Source of the DNA: Amphibalanus amphitrite
Lineage: Eukaryota > Arthropoda > Thecostraca > Balanomorpha > Balanidae
Length of the DNA: 64,000 bases
Reading direction: 5' to 3'
NCBI RefSeq assembly: GCF_019059575.1
Contig: NW_024883053.1
Span: forward strand, 78,084-142,083
Below, piece after piece: positions 46,319 through 57,751 of the stretch. The position numbers were made by a program, and so were the translations under genes. Every line of letters starts with the position of its first letter. Positions within the stretch are counted from its first letter, which is position 1. The notes below the pieces were generated by a model. It was not told where the DNA came from, did no database searches, and saw nothing but the letters and a program-made list of their open reading frames with translations.

Positions 46319-47506
46319 CTGTTAACGCCAGACCCCTTGAGACCCTAATTTTTTGCGATTACTTTTAAATGCGTGAAGGAATTTCAACCAAGCTCAGGAC
46401 ATGGCCGTTTCAAGACAGGCCGAAACTTTTACAATTTAGATATTTTATCGCCATTTCAATATTTCAGGCACTTGTCATTGACTCGTAATGTTAACTGTTT
46501 TTCCATCCTGGATAGAGGCTTTCTACGTCATATGACATTAGGCTCCGCCCACGACTGCGGCATTGACCCGTGCCCATCAGCGACCTCTGTACAAACGACA
46601 CCCCTGCCATCTGTGAAGGACTATGAATTTCGCTGACGCTTCACGTGCTATGAGTCAATTGCAGCAGACGGTCAAGTAAATGTTAGGCTCTTGTTAACTC
46701 TTGTATATAGGACCAAGAGGACCATCACTCCTCAACCTACTACTCAGTCGTGCTTCGAACAAACGTTAACGATTCCTAACAAATACGATTTTCGATGTAG
46801 GGTATCTGTTTGAAATACGAGCGAGCCGTATGATGTGAAGCTCAGACAATTAACTTATTATTGCGTTGTTCGATGGTTGCATAGCGATGTACAAATCGGC
46901 AGCTACTTGGTGACATCCGACATCCCATTATCGCATTATCTGCAACGCCATAGGCTTTAAATACAGGTGAATATTTCCTAACCTTATGTCAGTTATATGC
47001 CATCTGCCCGTCATTTGCAGCTTATAAAAAATATATCAGCGAACATATCAGCATTGTAGAAGCAATGCGCATTGAGCATTTATGACTCCTTAGTCATCAT
47101 GTCGCTCTCTGGGCACTGTCAGCCAAGACGCTACGCACAACTCCGCCGGCTTTCGGCACCGCTCGACCGTCGCCCGTCCCCGCTCCCCGCCACAGCGAGA
47201 GTGACCGCGCGCCGGCCCGAAACCGCCGCAGGCCAAGACCACAGAGTCGGGGCTTAGCTGTGACGTCATAACGTATCACAGACTGACTGGTGATAGCCTC
47301 TACACACCGGATGAAAATCTTGCTCGAAATTTAACATTACGAGTCAATGACAAGTGCCTGAAATATTGAAATGGCGATAAAATATCTAAATTGTAAAAGT
47401 TTCGGCCTGTCTTGAAACGGCCATGTCCTGAACTTGGTTGAAATTCCTTCACGCATTTAAAAGCAATCGCGAAAAATTAGGGTCTCAAGGGGTCTGGCGT
47501 TAACAG
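46319..47506. mobile_element. TA-flanked element T4 (CTGTTAACGCCAGACC ends, ~180-bp inverted repeats)
   Basis: TA at 46317-46318 and 47507-47508. Inverted repeats of about 180 bp begin CTGTTAACGCCAGACCCC, with block partners such as TTCAAGACAGGCCGAAAC and GACAAGTGCCTGAAATATT. Repeat R copy 1 at 35450-35475 shows the empty site (CATCACTTAGTAGGTGAG in inverse), which fixes TA as the duplication. The interior is non-coding, with a GC-rich block (47110-47250). Confidence 0.9.
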
Positions 47507-47824
47507 TAGTAGGTGAGTGTACAGCACAACGAGGCGTTTACGGCGTGTCCGTGTCTGTATATACTCGTATAATGGCGTAACTGTCAACGCCATTGCCATG
47601 GTCCTTAGGAAGCTGTACGGCAGTATGGAGTGAAATTCTCCTCCAGTCCAGGCACCTGCATAAATTGTGCAAATAAACCAACTGAGCATATAGAACGTAT
47701 TTCTCTGCGCCAGACGTCGCACTACAGGGTTCCAACAAGAGAGTATCAGTTGAGTCTAAGTAGTTACATATGCCCACTGGCCACTGCACCTACTTGTCCG
47801 CGGTGTTCAACGACCGGCACTTAC

Positions 47825-48104
47825 CGGAGCTGACATCCGGGGCGGCGGCGCAGACGCGGCAGCACCGGTGCTCGGGGTCGGCTTCCGACCAGCGGCCGTC
47901 GCTTCCCTCCGCCCCGCTCCCTCCAGCGGCCTCAGCACGGTGACTGCCAGCCGGGCCACACCCGTACATCGGGCAGTCATGGATCGTGCACGACAGCGTC
48001 GCCTCCGGCTCTACCGATGCCTGCGGTTGGTGACACATTGGTGGCTTTAAGTATCGGTATCTACTCACGCAATGTTTCTTGAATAATGCACACAATATAA
48101 ATGC
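47825..48104 (-). CDS. VWC-domain exon 2
   Basis: On the minus strand the exon runs from an acceptor (GTTTCCTATTGGCAG, 48105) to a donor (CTCCG then GTAAGTG, 47824). It continues the VWC domain from exon 1 in frame 0: AFILCALFKKHC supplies the next cysteine pair, SCTIHDCPMYGCGP follows, and HRCCRVC is the CCxxC signature that closes VWC domains. It ends in phase 1, which fits the GT31 exon (phase 1 acceptor). VWC domains bind BMP-type ligands or other extracellular proteins (family knowledge). A longer than usual Gly/Ala/Ser-rich insert precedes the CCxxC. Confidence 0.55.
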
Positions 48105-48229
48105 CTGCCAATAGGAAACACATCTCTAAGTAGGAAATCACACAATCAAAATGATGATCAAGAGTCACGCGTCATGGGAGAGGTGAGGCAATGAGAGGCA
48201 TCAAACTCAAGAAAACAGTGCATACTCAC

Positions 48230-48366
48230 GTTGTCCAAGGCACACTCGCAAACAGCGCACAGGCGAGGCGCCCCGCCAGCCGACCGATCCGACGCCCATG
48301 CCGTGGCGTCTCCGAGCAGCAAGCGCCGACCGTTGAGAGGGCATGTCACAGTGGTCTGCACCGCAG
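48230..48366 (-). CDS. VWC-domain exon 1
   Basis: On the minus strand, from acceptor TGGTTTTCCAG (48367) to donor GACAAC then GTGAGT (48229). The 45 full codons include TCPLNGRRLLLGDATAWASD and LCAVCECALDN, matching the VWC pattern C-x-NG-...-W-...-CxxCxC. The exon starts in phase 1 and ends in phase 0; exon 2 begins in phase 0 after a 125-bp intron. The upstream partner could be the leader exon at 60577-60767 (also phase 1). Confidence 0.58.
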
Positions 48367-48627
48367 CTGGAAAACCACGTGGCATGTCAGGACACCCCCA
48401 CTAGTGCTGGCTGGAACATCAGAGGCTTGTGCTATGCTATGCTTGGGAACACTAAAACAAAGCTTATAAGTGAATGAGGATTTTACTCCACAAGCAATCG
48501 TTCGGGTCGGAGCTTTCGAATTGTAATTACAAAACAAAGCCCGAACCCGATTACGACTCGCTGACGAAGCTTTGTAAATACAATTCTAAAGCTGGCCGAC
48601 CCGTAAAGTCCTCATTCACTTATTACA
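48367..48627. other. Intronic stretch upstream of VWC exon 1
   Basis: No exon or element recognised. GTGAATGAGGA(T/C)TTTAC occurs in opposite orientations near 48470 and 48605, a short inverted pair (the CGACCCGTAAAGTCCTCATTC side abuts element A10). Confidence 0.35.
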
Positions 48628-49826
48628 TTAACCCGCGCCCGGCTGGGGGTCCTGGATTTCCACGCCCTGCTGGGGGGGGGGGGTGTTTGAACACCCCCCC
48701 TTGTAACTCGGCTCCTGGGCCACGTAGCGATACGCGGAAGGCGGCGTTCGAAAGAGCGTCAAAAATAATGACGAAATCACTTCGGTCAATTTTTTGGTCA
48801 GGTCAAAGGTCAGGTCACCAGAGGTTATTGAAGGCAAAATTTCGCCGATTTCCAGGTCGAATGGCGAAAATTTCCAAGAAGCCAACGTATAACTCGGGAA
48901 CCAATAGAGCTACAGCGCCGCGGAAAAGCGCATTCGATAGCCCTATTAACGCCCTTTCTGAGTAATTCTCTCAGATTTGACCTAACATCAACGGTTTTGC
49001 CTGCAGGGGGCAAAAACTACAAAAATAGCCGATTTTTTTGGAAACAGTTTTTCTGCAATAACTTTTGACCCAAGCCCTGTACGAGCTTGCTTTTACCGGC
49101 ATCGTGTTCCTCTCGTCAAGACGCATCGAATGAACTATAACTTGACCTTGAAAGGTCAACTTGAAAATTTGACCTCAGGTCAAGGTCATGACCTGACCGG
49201 AAAGGGTCATGTTGCATATCAGTCGATCCGTATCGTCGAGCTGAACACATCTAAGGCGTTTTCATCGCTCTAGCATGCCTCTATCAAAAGTTATTTGCGA
49301 AAAACTGTTAGATACCATTCGTGACCTAAGATGACCTCAGGGCATAAACAAGGGTCACGGACACCATTTTCATGTTCAGTGTGTCTAAACCACTTGTAAT
49401 TCGGTGTTTGGGAGTGTTTATAATGTCTTTCATCCAAAAGAGGCGCATTTCAATTTTCTCCCATTGACTTATAATGGGGAGGTCGCAAAATTGACCTGAC
49501 CTTAGGTCATCGATATCAAAATTATGAGATAAACATTTTGTACATGCTATTGCTCTTAGCAATCGCTGAAAGTTTCAAAGCGATCGGTCACTCGGTGTAG
49601 CTATGACAGACATTGAAACTTTTTATGAGGTGAGGTCACTTCAAGTGACCTGGTGACCTGACCTTGAATGACCTTGGTCTGAAATTTTCACAACATGTGT
49701 AGAACTGATGTATGATAAGGTGTACCAAAAACGGCGGCGCTCCGCGCCGCCGTTTTTGAGATATTCGCGAAAAACCACAAGGGGGGGTGTTCAAACACCC
49801 CCCCCCCCCAGCAGGGCGCGGGTTAA
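48628..49826 (-). mobile_element. Family A1 TTAA element, copy 7 (complete)
   Basis: TTAA at 48628-48631 and 49823-49826; left CCCGCGCCCGGCTGGGGG, right CAGCAGGGCGCGGG. Hairpins GTGTTTGAACAC and GTGTTCAAACAC between G and C runs, the GGCGGCGCTCCGCGCCGCC hairpin near 49733-49753, and a perfect DR1 at 48800-48812. Collinear, in reverse, with 37538-38728. Confidence 0.95.
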
Positions 49827-50065
49827 CAAACTCCACATCGGCTACGTTTCCATGGCACAAGCTAAGCCGATTTTGAAAATTGGATTTCCTCCATCATAGC
49901 ATTTAGGCATAATTTAACAATGTAAATATAGGATTAGGTGCAAGCTAAACTCATATATACTCGTATGCTCATTTTTTGCATAAGGTAAATAGTTTCCGAG
50001 AAAAACGCGCGTGAAATTTCGCTAACTCGTTTTAGACGTGTCATGGAAACGTAGTGATCATGTCC

Positions 50066-51733
50066 TTAACCCGCGCCCCAGTGGCGGTCTCAGCCAACTT
50101 CGCCCAAGTGTGGGGGGGGGGCATATGTTACCACCCACCTCTAACTCAAAAACTAAGAGGGCTAGAAAGACGCGGTAAAAAGCAGTCGATAGCTCTTAAT
50201 GCGTACGTTTGAAAATATTCGGTCATTTTTCATCTTAGAGCAATATTGGGGTCACTGGAGGTCATCAAGGGTCAAAATTTGCCAAATGTCATTATATTTC
50301 TGAAAAACATGCACTTATCTCAGGAACTATGATAGCTAGAAAAACGCACGGAAAAACAATCGATAGCTTTTGAACTCTTCTTTGATAAGGTCATTATCAA
50401 AATTGACCTTAGGTCAACGGTTTAGCCTTCAGAGGGCGAACACTAAAAAAATAGCTGTTTTTACGAAATATGTTTTTTGACAATAACTTTTGACTAAAAA
50501 AAGCCACAACATTTCTATTGCCAGAATCGTGTTCCTCTCGCTGAGACGCGTCGAATGAACTATAGTTTGACCTTGAAAGGTCAACTAAAAAATTTGACCT
50601 CAGGTCAAGGTCATGACCTGACCGGAAAAGGTCATGTTGCATATCATTCGATGCGTCTCAACAAGACAAACACAATGAGACCATCCCCAGCGTCCTATCT
50701 CTTTCCAATCGAGAGTTATTGGCAAAAATCTGTTTGTAGCCTCAAATGACCTCGGATGACCTTTCTACCAGGGTTGTGCTCGACTCAAAAAATTTGCCGA
50801 CTCGACTCATCATTCAACTTCATAAAGCCCCGACTCAACTCTGACTCATACAAGGAGTTGCTTTTTTCCCTTGACTCGACTCATGACTCAAGCGGCTCAA
50901 TGAAAATATGAGTCGACTCAAATTTGACTCAATGTTTTTGTTGAGCCAAGTGAGTTGACTCCTCAAATTAATGTCAAAAGTTATTACTGACTCAACTCTG
51001 ACTCAACTCAACACCTTAATATTTTTGTCCGACTCAACTCTGACTCAACTCAACAGCTCAACATTGTATCCGACTCGACTCAAATCTGACTCATTTGAGT
51101 CAGAGTTGAGTCAAATTTCTGACTCGACTCATGAGTCAAGCACAACCCTGCTTTCTACACCTTTTTAGGCGCAATTTCAAAAAGTTAAAGACCAAATTCA
51201 AAAAGCTTGCGTCCGAAATGCACGTGAACGTTTTGATTTTGGTCTTTAACTTTTCGAAATTGCTCCTAAAAAGGTGTAGATGCTATCAGCAAAAAAAAAA
51301 GACACCTTGGTCGTCACGGGTGGTCCAAATCATTGTGATTCTGAAATATTTGGACGGGTCCTATGCGTACACATGGATCTAGAGGCATTTTCATTTTCTC
51401 CATTGACTTATAATGGTAAGGTCACGCCGCTGACCTGACCTTAGGTCACGGATATAAAAAGTCCGAGATATACAAATTATAGGCACCCATAACATCATGT
51501 AATCCACCAAGTTTAAAATCTTTCTGACAGTTAACTTGTTAACAGTTAACAGTTAACTTGACCTGTTGACCTGACCTGACATGACCTGGGGTCAAAAATT
51601 TCACACAATGTCCAAAATTGATGTACAAAAAGCTACCCCAAGCGGCGCGGCGCTACGCGCCGCGGTTTTTTATCCACACGCAAAAAAAGCGACAGGGTGG
51701 TAACATATGCCCCCCCATTGGGGCGAAGGTTGA
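50066..51733. mobile_element. Family A TTAA element A11, with hAT inside
   Basis: Left TTAACCCGCGCCCC (TTAA 50066-50069), followed by a G-run and CATATGTTACC. The right side has GGTAACATATGCCCCCC, then GGGGCGAAGGTTGA (51730-51733, TTAA mutated). The hairpin stem is thus split between the two ends. It shares mid-element phrases with A1 (the GAGACGCGTCGAATGAAC region). hAT copy 3 lies inside. Confidence 0.65.
50769..51150. mobile_element. hAT-type element with GAGTCA hexamer body (copy 3, short)
   Basis: Perfect 8-bp duplication CTTTCTAC (50761-50768 and 51151-51158). Ends CAGGGTTGTGCTCGACTC and CAAGCACAACCCTG. 382 bp, lacking the central (TA)n of copies 1 and 2. Confidence 0.93.
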
Positions 51734-52049
51734 GATAAAACAATGCTAACTATAGAGGGCTCCTAATGCGCCGTCGCCCATAACTCGGGCGACTATATGT
51801 TGATTATGAATGGACTGCCTCTCCGAGAAAGACTGTGTCGGGACTCTGCCGCTGCGAGCACCCGAGGCTACAGCTCACGTGCCATAGGCGGCGGAACAAT
51901 TTGAGACAAGGGGGGGGCAACCAACTTTCCACTTCTGATACCAATCAGCACTTTGTTGTAAATTACCCCCTCCCGCCCTTGCTACAGACTAGAGGTGTCG
52001 ATCGGATACCGAATTTTTGGTATACCGATACCTAACCGATATTATGTGC
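51734..52049. other. Unassigned stretch
   Basis: No gene or element border recognised. A G-run (51910-51917) suggests an eroded A-type end. Confidence 0.3.
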
Positions 52050-52061
52050 AGTGTTTATATT

Positions 52062-52165
52062 TGACCAGGGTCATTGAACAACGGCAGGGACATTTAATAT
52101 CGACAAAGTGCATTCCGTTTTGTCATATTGCATTTTACGTCGGCAGCTTGCAGCCAAGCTAGCCC
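52062..52165 (+). repeat. 105-bp direct duplication, copy 1
   Basis: ACCAGGGTCATTGAACAACG, then ATTTAATATCGACAAAG and TTTTACGTCGGCAGCT recur at 52670-52770 with few differences. Confidence 0.8.
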
Positions 52166-52292
52166 GCGACCCGTTGGGGGGAGGCCCAAAGGGCCTCGGC
52201 CCCCTCCCTCTGTGGTATTTCGCAGATAACTAAAAATGGCAGCGAATTTCGACTTGAAACTTTCAGTACCTCTCTGCACATCAATTTTACAC

Positions 52293-52527
52293 CAGTATAA
52301 CGCCTTTTGGGGCGACACGGAGCGAGCGAGAGGGTGGGCTTTGCACGTGCGAAAATGCGAGGGGGTACCTCCAACTGACTTGTGCACGGCACCTTACTAA
52401 CGGGTCTCTAGCGATGTGCCAAATTTGAGCAAAATCGGCCCAGCCGTTCTCGAGATCTGGAAGCGGCACCCTGCACGTGCGCACGTGCAAAATGGGTTCC
52501 AACTGACTTGTGCACGGCACCCTACTA
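52293..52527 (-). mobile_element. Family E repeat, copy 7, first piece
   Basis: An inverted E from ACCAGTATAACGCC through GGAGCGAGCGAGAGGG to GCACGGCACCCTACTA. The rest of this copy continues at 55777, the two halves being separated by element D1. Confidence 0.8.
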
Positions 52528-52669
52528 GACCTTTTTTTAATCCGAATCGGCGTCCGTTCATTCAAATACGGCAGCGGGCACCTTATCTCGACAGGCACTC
52601 CAACAACTCGACACTGGAGCACGCATTTCGACACGTTTCACGGATTTAGACTAGCATCTGTTGATATTC

Positions 52670-52770
52670 GACCAGGGTCATTGAACAACGGCAGGGGCAT
52701 TTAATATCGACAAAGGGCATTATGTTTTGTCATATTGCATTTTACGTCGGCAGCTGGCAGCCAAGCTAGA
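52670..52770 (+). repeat. 105-bp direct duplication, copy 2
   Basis: Partner of 52062-52165; it lies inside D1, whereas copy 1 lies outside the E repeat. Confidence 0.8.
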
Positions 52771-53708
52771 CAATGGTCAATTTATCTCATCAGTGAATCA
52801 AGCAACTCTTATATTTTCGGAAAGGCATTCTAAGAATGTGCGTTAAAATGTTCCACGGTACTGTAAAGAGACACTCAATATGGGCGCTAGGTTGCTAAGT
52901 AACCACACCTTTTTCAATCCGAATCGGCATCCGTTCATTGGAATACGGCAACGGGCACCTAATTTCGTCAGTCGCTCTGGAACACCGGTTCGTCCCTAAC
53001 ATCAACCGCTTCCGGCACACAAGCTGACCTCATTCGAGGTCACCATCCTTGCGTCACTCTGTGACAATGTGGAAGCACTGGCGAATCCAAAGGGCGACGG
53101 GGGTCATTCGGGGCCTCGCTCCTTTCAACGCATCTAAAGTGGACAATGTTTTGGCCGTATTTCTTGCATGAAAAACAAAAATATTGATTTTTTTTTCATT
53201 TGTGTCGATCTGTCGACACATTGTGAGTGGCGCTGACCGCCAGCGCGGATGGCTCAGGTCTGCCGAGATGGGAATGGGCGTGTCACCGGAGAGCGGCAAC
53301 AATGTTTGCAGGACGGCGGTGTGGTCACTCATGGTCAACTGTATTTCTGGACAAAAAACTGCCATCTGGAAAGGTGGAAACCCTACGGGCTGACCCATCG
53401 ATCGCTTTGGCTGCATATCCGTAGCGGGACAGTTTTATATGTACCGGCGCCTTATCAGCCGCCGCAGCTCACCGGTCACTGGTAGACTCACCCAAATGCT
53501 TCCTCCGCATGATCCTCTCACCTCACGACTCTGACATGGCTTGCTAGCCTACTCACACTCCATTCACAGAAAAAAAAAACGTTTAGACCTTAAAACCACG
53601 GCCTTGGCGTATTTTGTGCTCCATTTATCCAAGGGAAGTCTAAGAAAAGGAAAAATGCTATATATTCTAGTGGAAAGCATTGAAAACGCATCTGTGTAAA
53701 AAACATTA

Positions 53709-55477
53709 GGGGAGAGTGGGGCAATGGCGGACGGTGGGTAATGCCGGCCACCCATCTCTAGTGAGTACTTTGTCCATCACTAATCAGCTGATATTGTTTA
53801 CATTTCAGTTGAGCGCCATTCTAGCACGTGGTGCAAGTTTTTCACGGTAGCTCCATTATTTTCATTTTTATAGCGTTAAATGTGTTTTTCGTATCTGATT
53901 TTTAATTTTTGTTGCATCTATTTGCTGATTGTGAAATGTGTCAACGCATTTTCAGAAGTGCTGCTTTGCAATGACCTTCAATTAAGCCTTTCTTAGGCGA
54001 CTGCTGGATGTGAGGCGTTTGCGGCGCAATGCCTTTGACTGCTACCTGCTTTCTTAAAATAAAGCTGACCTCGGGGTAATACCGGACGCGTGTCCGGAAT
54101 GACTCCACGTGGTTTTGTTTGCGACTTCCGTCGTTAAAGCTCAAAGTTTCGGGTTGCTGTGTTTACGGCTGTGTTAGTTTGCTTGCTGTGTTTACGGTTG
54201 TGTTAGTTTGCTGCTCTGTAGGTGCCGCACTGTTGTGTTGCAGCGAGTGCAGTGTTGTGTTGCAGTGCAGTGTACTGTTAACTGCTGAATACAGTTGTCG
54301 TTTCTTAAAGGTAGTGTGCCAGCTTTCTTGGACCGTATGGAGTTAATGGCCCAGATAAGGAGAAACCGGATTTTTAGAACTTATCCATACCTTCAAAACT
54401 CATGGAAACGTCTTAAATTCTTCAAATTTTGAGTACCCCAGTGCGAAATTCGCCCCGACGGGTTGTCGGTCGTACCCCAACCACATTTCACACCACTATG
54501 AACAATAAATGCACACACTGAAATCGCTATTACCGATATGCTCATCCAATCAAGTTTCGATAAACCCGTTCATCATCATCTCCTGCGATTTCGAACACGC
54601 CTGTTAGGTGGCTTCTGATGCTCGTCGAGGTCGGAATTTCCAAATACGCGTGGTGCGTCGGGCCACGCGCTCTGACTTCGGCCAAGAAAAATGCGTCAGC
54701 TGATCATTGTCATTTCTGCCACTTGCGTGTGGTGAAATGGGGTCATAACTTAAGAGACGGCTTTTTCATATCAATTATTTTACATAAAATCATATTTCAA
54801 ACCATAAATAATGTTCGACAGCCAAATAAAAGAAACAATACCAATACGGGCTTACAGTTTAAGGCTCGACATTGTGTTGTCTACGATTAGACAGCTGATA
54901 ACTCATTCCCGTACGTCGTATGGTCGTAACACTATAATGACCTTTGCTTATTGTCACAAGTGCGCCGCATTCGCGATTGTTGCCCGACGCCTGTTTGCAG
55001 GTGAGCCCACTACAGTTGTTATACATATCTAAAAACCGAAAAACTTATAGGCGAAAAAGGCACTATTCCAGGCCCATTTTTGATTTTTTTTTGCGATATT
55101 AGGTAAAAACAGAAGCTTCTTATCCTAGGAAAAATAAAATGGGAAATCTTTCAAAGGTGGCACACTACCTTTAATTCTCACTTAAATTTCCATCAAAAGA
55201 ACGGTTTAAGGATGAATACCAGCGACGATATTTCGATTTTTTGTGCTATTGCACTTAGTGGCCGGCATTACCCCTCGCTTTTTTGCACCTCCATTTTTCA
55301 CCACATTTTCGCGTAGGCTCTGAATCTGTCATCAGTGATCTGAGATACTAAAACTGGGTGCTATCTGAAAGCCTATTCCTTTGGCTATAACCACAGTCAA
55401 AATCACCATAAAATAGCTTCAAATAGCTAAGCTATTGAGCAAAATGCTTATGGTGTCGCCATTGCCCCACTCTCCCC
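53709..55477. mobile_element. TA-flanked element T3 (GGGGAGAGTGGGGCAATGGC ends)
   Basis: TA at 53707-53708 and 55478-55479. Terminal inverted repeats GGGGAGAGTGGGGCAATGGC and GCCATTGCCCCACTCTCCCC. TIR-like words recur inside (GGTAATGCCGGCC, GGTAATACCGGAC, GGCCGGCATTACCCC). Family C element C1 is nested at 54305-55174. Without it the element is about 0.9 kb. Non-autonomous. Confidence 0.9.
54305..55174 (+). mobile_element. Family C TTAA element C1
   Basis: TTAA at 54305-54308 and 55171-55174; ends AGGTAGTGTGCCAGC and GGTGGCACACTACCT. Collinear with C2 and C3 but without the GC-rich hairpin insertion they share. Non-coding. TA duplication with AAGG ends is equally possible by sequence alone. 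Confidence 0.88.
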
Positions 55478-55776
55478 TATTTGAAATTTGTACGATTTAA
55501 CTTGTTATACCGCCAACGAAACTGCATGACCATTGCCATTGTAAAATGAAATTTGCCCTTTTCCAATGCCCGATGTCAAAATCCTATGCCGTGTGCCGAA
55601 ATCCATTGGCCAGTGTCGAAACCACGCCCAGTGTCGAAATTAAATGCCCCATGTCACGCCTCTGCACTATGCCGAGTTTGGAGCGTGGTTTGTCGAAAGC
55701 GCACTCCGGCTGACGTTCCTAATGCAGATCTGCCGAAACTAACTGACCGGATGCCGATTCGGATTGAAAAAAGGTG

Positions 55777-56224
55777 TAACTGGTCCCTAACCGTGTACCA
55801 AATTTGAGCGCCATCGGTCCAGCCGTTCTCGAGATCCGGAAACGACCCCTGCACGTGCGCACGTGCAGCAGCACCCCAACTCTGGCACATGGATATGCAG
55901 TGCCTAGTGAGTGCCTACCTACATACCAACTTTCAGCGCAATCGGCCCAGTAGTTACCGAGATATTACAGCAATTACAAAACTGACACCTCTTCGTTTTG
56001 CACGTGGCACGTGCATAAGGGGTCACCCACATGCATCGGGACTAGTCCAATACTTGGTAAAAGGAATGAAGCTACCCTACAAAAAATACCGCGTGTAAAT
56101 CGGTCAAGTGGTTGCTGAGATATAAGCCTCGCAAAAGCGTCCGCACGGCCGGCCGGCCGCTCATGCTCAGAAATTTCCGTTAATCTAAGGAAAGACTCCG
56201 CTCGCTTCGCTCACTCCGTAACAA
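55777..56224 (-). mobile_element. Family E repeat, copy 7, second piece
   Basis: It continues the copy from 52527: TGGTCCCTAACCGTGTACC, then CTGCACGTGCGCACGTGCAG, the ATCTC modules in reverse, GGCCGGCCGGCC and CGCTCGCTTCGCTCACTCC. Confidence 0.85.
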
Positions 56225-56354
56225 CTCCTGAAAAAAATAGGTCCCAGGTCATCTCAGGTCACGAGCTATAGAGGTCAAACTGAGGTCATGTTCGGCGATT
56301 TTTCGTCGAAAAAGTTGTTCACGGAGAAAAATCGCAGAAAATCAGAGTTTCAAC
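56225..56354. other. A/B-like remnant flanking C2
   Basis: AGGTCATCTCAGGTCACGAG and GAGGTCAAACTGAGGTCATG phrases typical of A/B bodies. The host of C2. Confidence 0.4.
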
Positions 56355-57448
56355 TTAAAGGTAGTGTGCCAGCTTTCCTGGACCGTATGGAGTTAATGGT
56401 CCAGATAAGGAGAACCGGATTTTTAGAACTTATCCATGCATTCAAAACTCATGGAAACGTCTTAAATTCTTCAAATTTTGAGTACCCCAGTGCAAAATTC
56501 GCCCCGACGGGTTGTCGGTCGTACCCCAACCACATTTCACACCACTATGAAATAAATTAAAAAAAAATGCACACACTGAAATCGCTATTACCGATAGGCT
56601 CATCCAATCAAGTTTCGATAAACCCGTTCATCATCATCTCCTGCGGTTTCGAACACGCCTGTTAGGTGGTGCGGTAGACCGCGCCCAAAGCCAGGGCCCC
56701 GGTGACGTGAGGTAGCCGAGTCGGGGCAGCGTGCGCTGACCCAAGCCGGGGCCGCGCGTCCTCCCGGTGTCATGTGATAGCCCGGGGCTGCCCGGGGATG
56801 CGGTAGACCGCGCCCAAAGCCGCGGCCCCGGCTTGGGTCAGTGCACGCTGCCCCGACTCGGCTACCTCACGTTACCTTGGCCCTGGCTTTGGGCGCGGTC
56901 TACCGCAGGTGGCTTCTGCTCACTTGGTGCGGTGGTGGTGCGTCGGGCCGCGCGCTCTGACTTCGGCCAAGAAAAATGCGTCAGCTGATCATTGTCATTT
57001 CTGCCACTTTCATGTGGTGAGATGGGGTCATAACTTTAGAGAAGGCTGTTTCATATCAATTATTTTACATAAAGTAATATTTCAAACCATAAATTAATGT
57101 TCGACAGCCAAATTAAAGAAACAATACCAATACAGGCTTACAGTTTAAATTCGACATTGTGTTGTCTACGATTAGACAGCTGATAACTTATTCCCGTACT
57201 TCGTAACTCTATAATGACCTTTGCTTATTGTCACATGTGCGCCGCATTCGCGATTGTTGCCGACGCCTGTTTGCAGTTCAGCCCACTACAGTTGTTATAC
57301 ATATCGAAAAACCGATAAACTTTGATGCGAAAAAAGCACTATTTTAGGCCCATTTTTGATTTTTTTGCGATATTAGGTAAAAACAGAAGCTTCTTATCCT
57401 AGGAAAAATAAAATGGAAAATCATTGGAAGGTGGCACACTACCTTTAA
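56355..57448 (+). mobile_element. Family C TTAA element C2
   Basis: TTAA at 56355-56358 and 57445-57448; ends AGGTAGTGTGCCAGC and GGTGGCACACTACCT. Contains the GC-rich hairpin element at 56670-56907. Confidence 0.9.
56670..56907. mobile_element. 238-bp GC-rich hairpin element inside C2
   Basis: Inverted repeats of about 85 bp begin TGCGGTAGACCGCGCCCAAA and end GGGCGCGGTCTACCGCA. C1 supplies the empty site (TTAGGTGGCTTCTG), and GGTGG is present on both sides of the insertion. C3 carries a version with one end shortened (about 59855-60083). Almost the whole element can fold into one hairpin. Confidence 0.85.
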
Positions 57449-57751
57449 CGACTCAACAATCGAACTGTAGGTATTAAAAAGCATGGAAAATAAAATGGTT
57501 ATCTCGAAATTTCCAAAATATAAAAATCCATAGCTTTATGGGTTTTCTAACTTATAATTAGATTTATTGAGTTATTTTTCAAGTTTAGGGATCTTTAAAC
57601 GGAACATATGTCAGAGAACCCCTTACGGGCCCCACACATGCCAAAAATTAACAAAATATCTCTAAAACTGCCAGAGATGACTGGCAGTTTTCATTCCATT
57701 TGAATGACTGAAAAAGTAGGTAATTACAATTTTGATTGTAAAATGACGAGA
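57449..57751. other. A2-like remnant
   Basis: The ACATATGTCAGAGAA phrase near 57605 matches the A2 interior (near 6065). Nothing else recognised. Confidence 0.35.

Larger units (their letters stand above)
52528..55776. mobile_element. TA-flanked element D1, splitting family E
   Basis: TA at 52526-52527 and 55777-55778. The left end reads GACCTTTTTTTAATCCGAAT; the right end, inverted, CACCTTTTTTCAATCCGAAT. The flanks are the two halves of one E copy. A second internal left end (CACCTTTTTCAATCCGAATC, near 52909) indicates a nested or tandem copy. It contains the second 105-bp duplicate, T3 and C1. The right part has degenerate GTGTCGAAA/ATGCC phrases about 20 bp apart (55555-55670). Confidence 0.75.

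Noticed and set aside
46323-47503. TTAA (piggyBac-type) assignment for the element with GTTAACGCC ends
   Set aside because: The empty site at 35450-35475 shows that the duplication is TA and that CTG belongs to the element.
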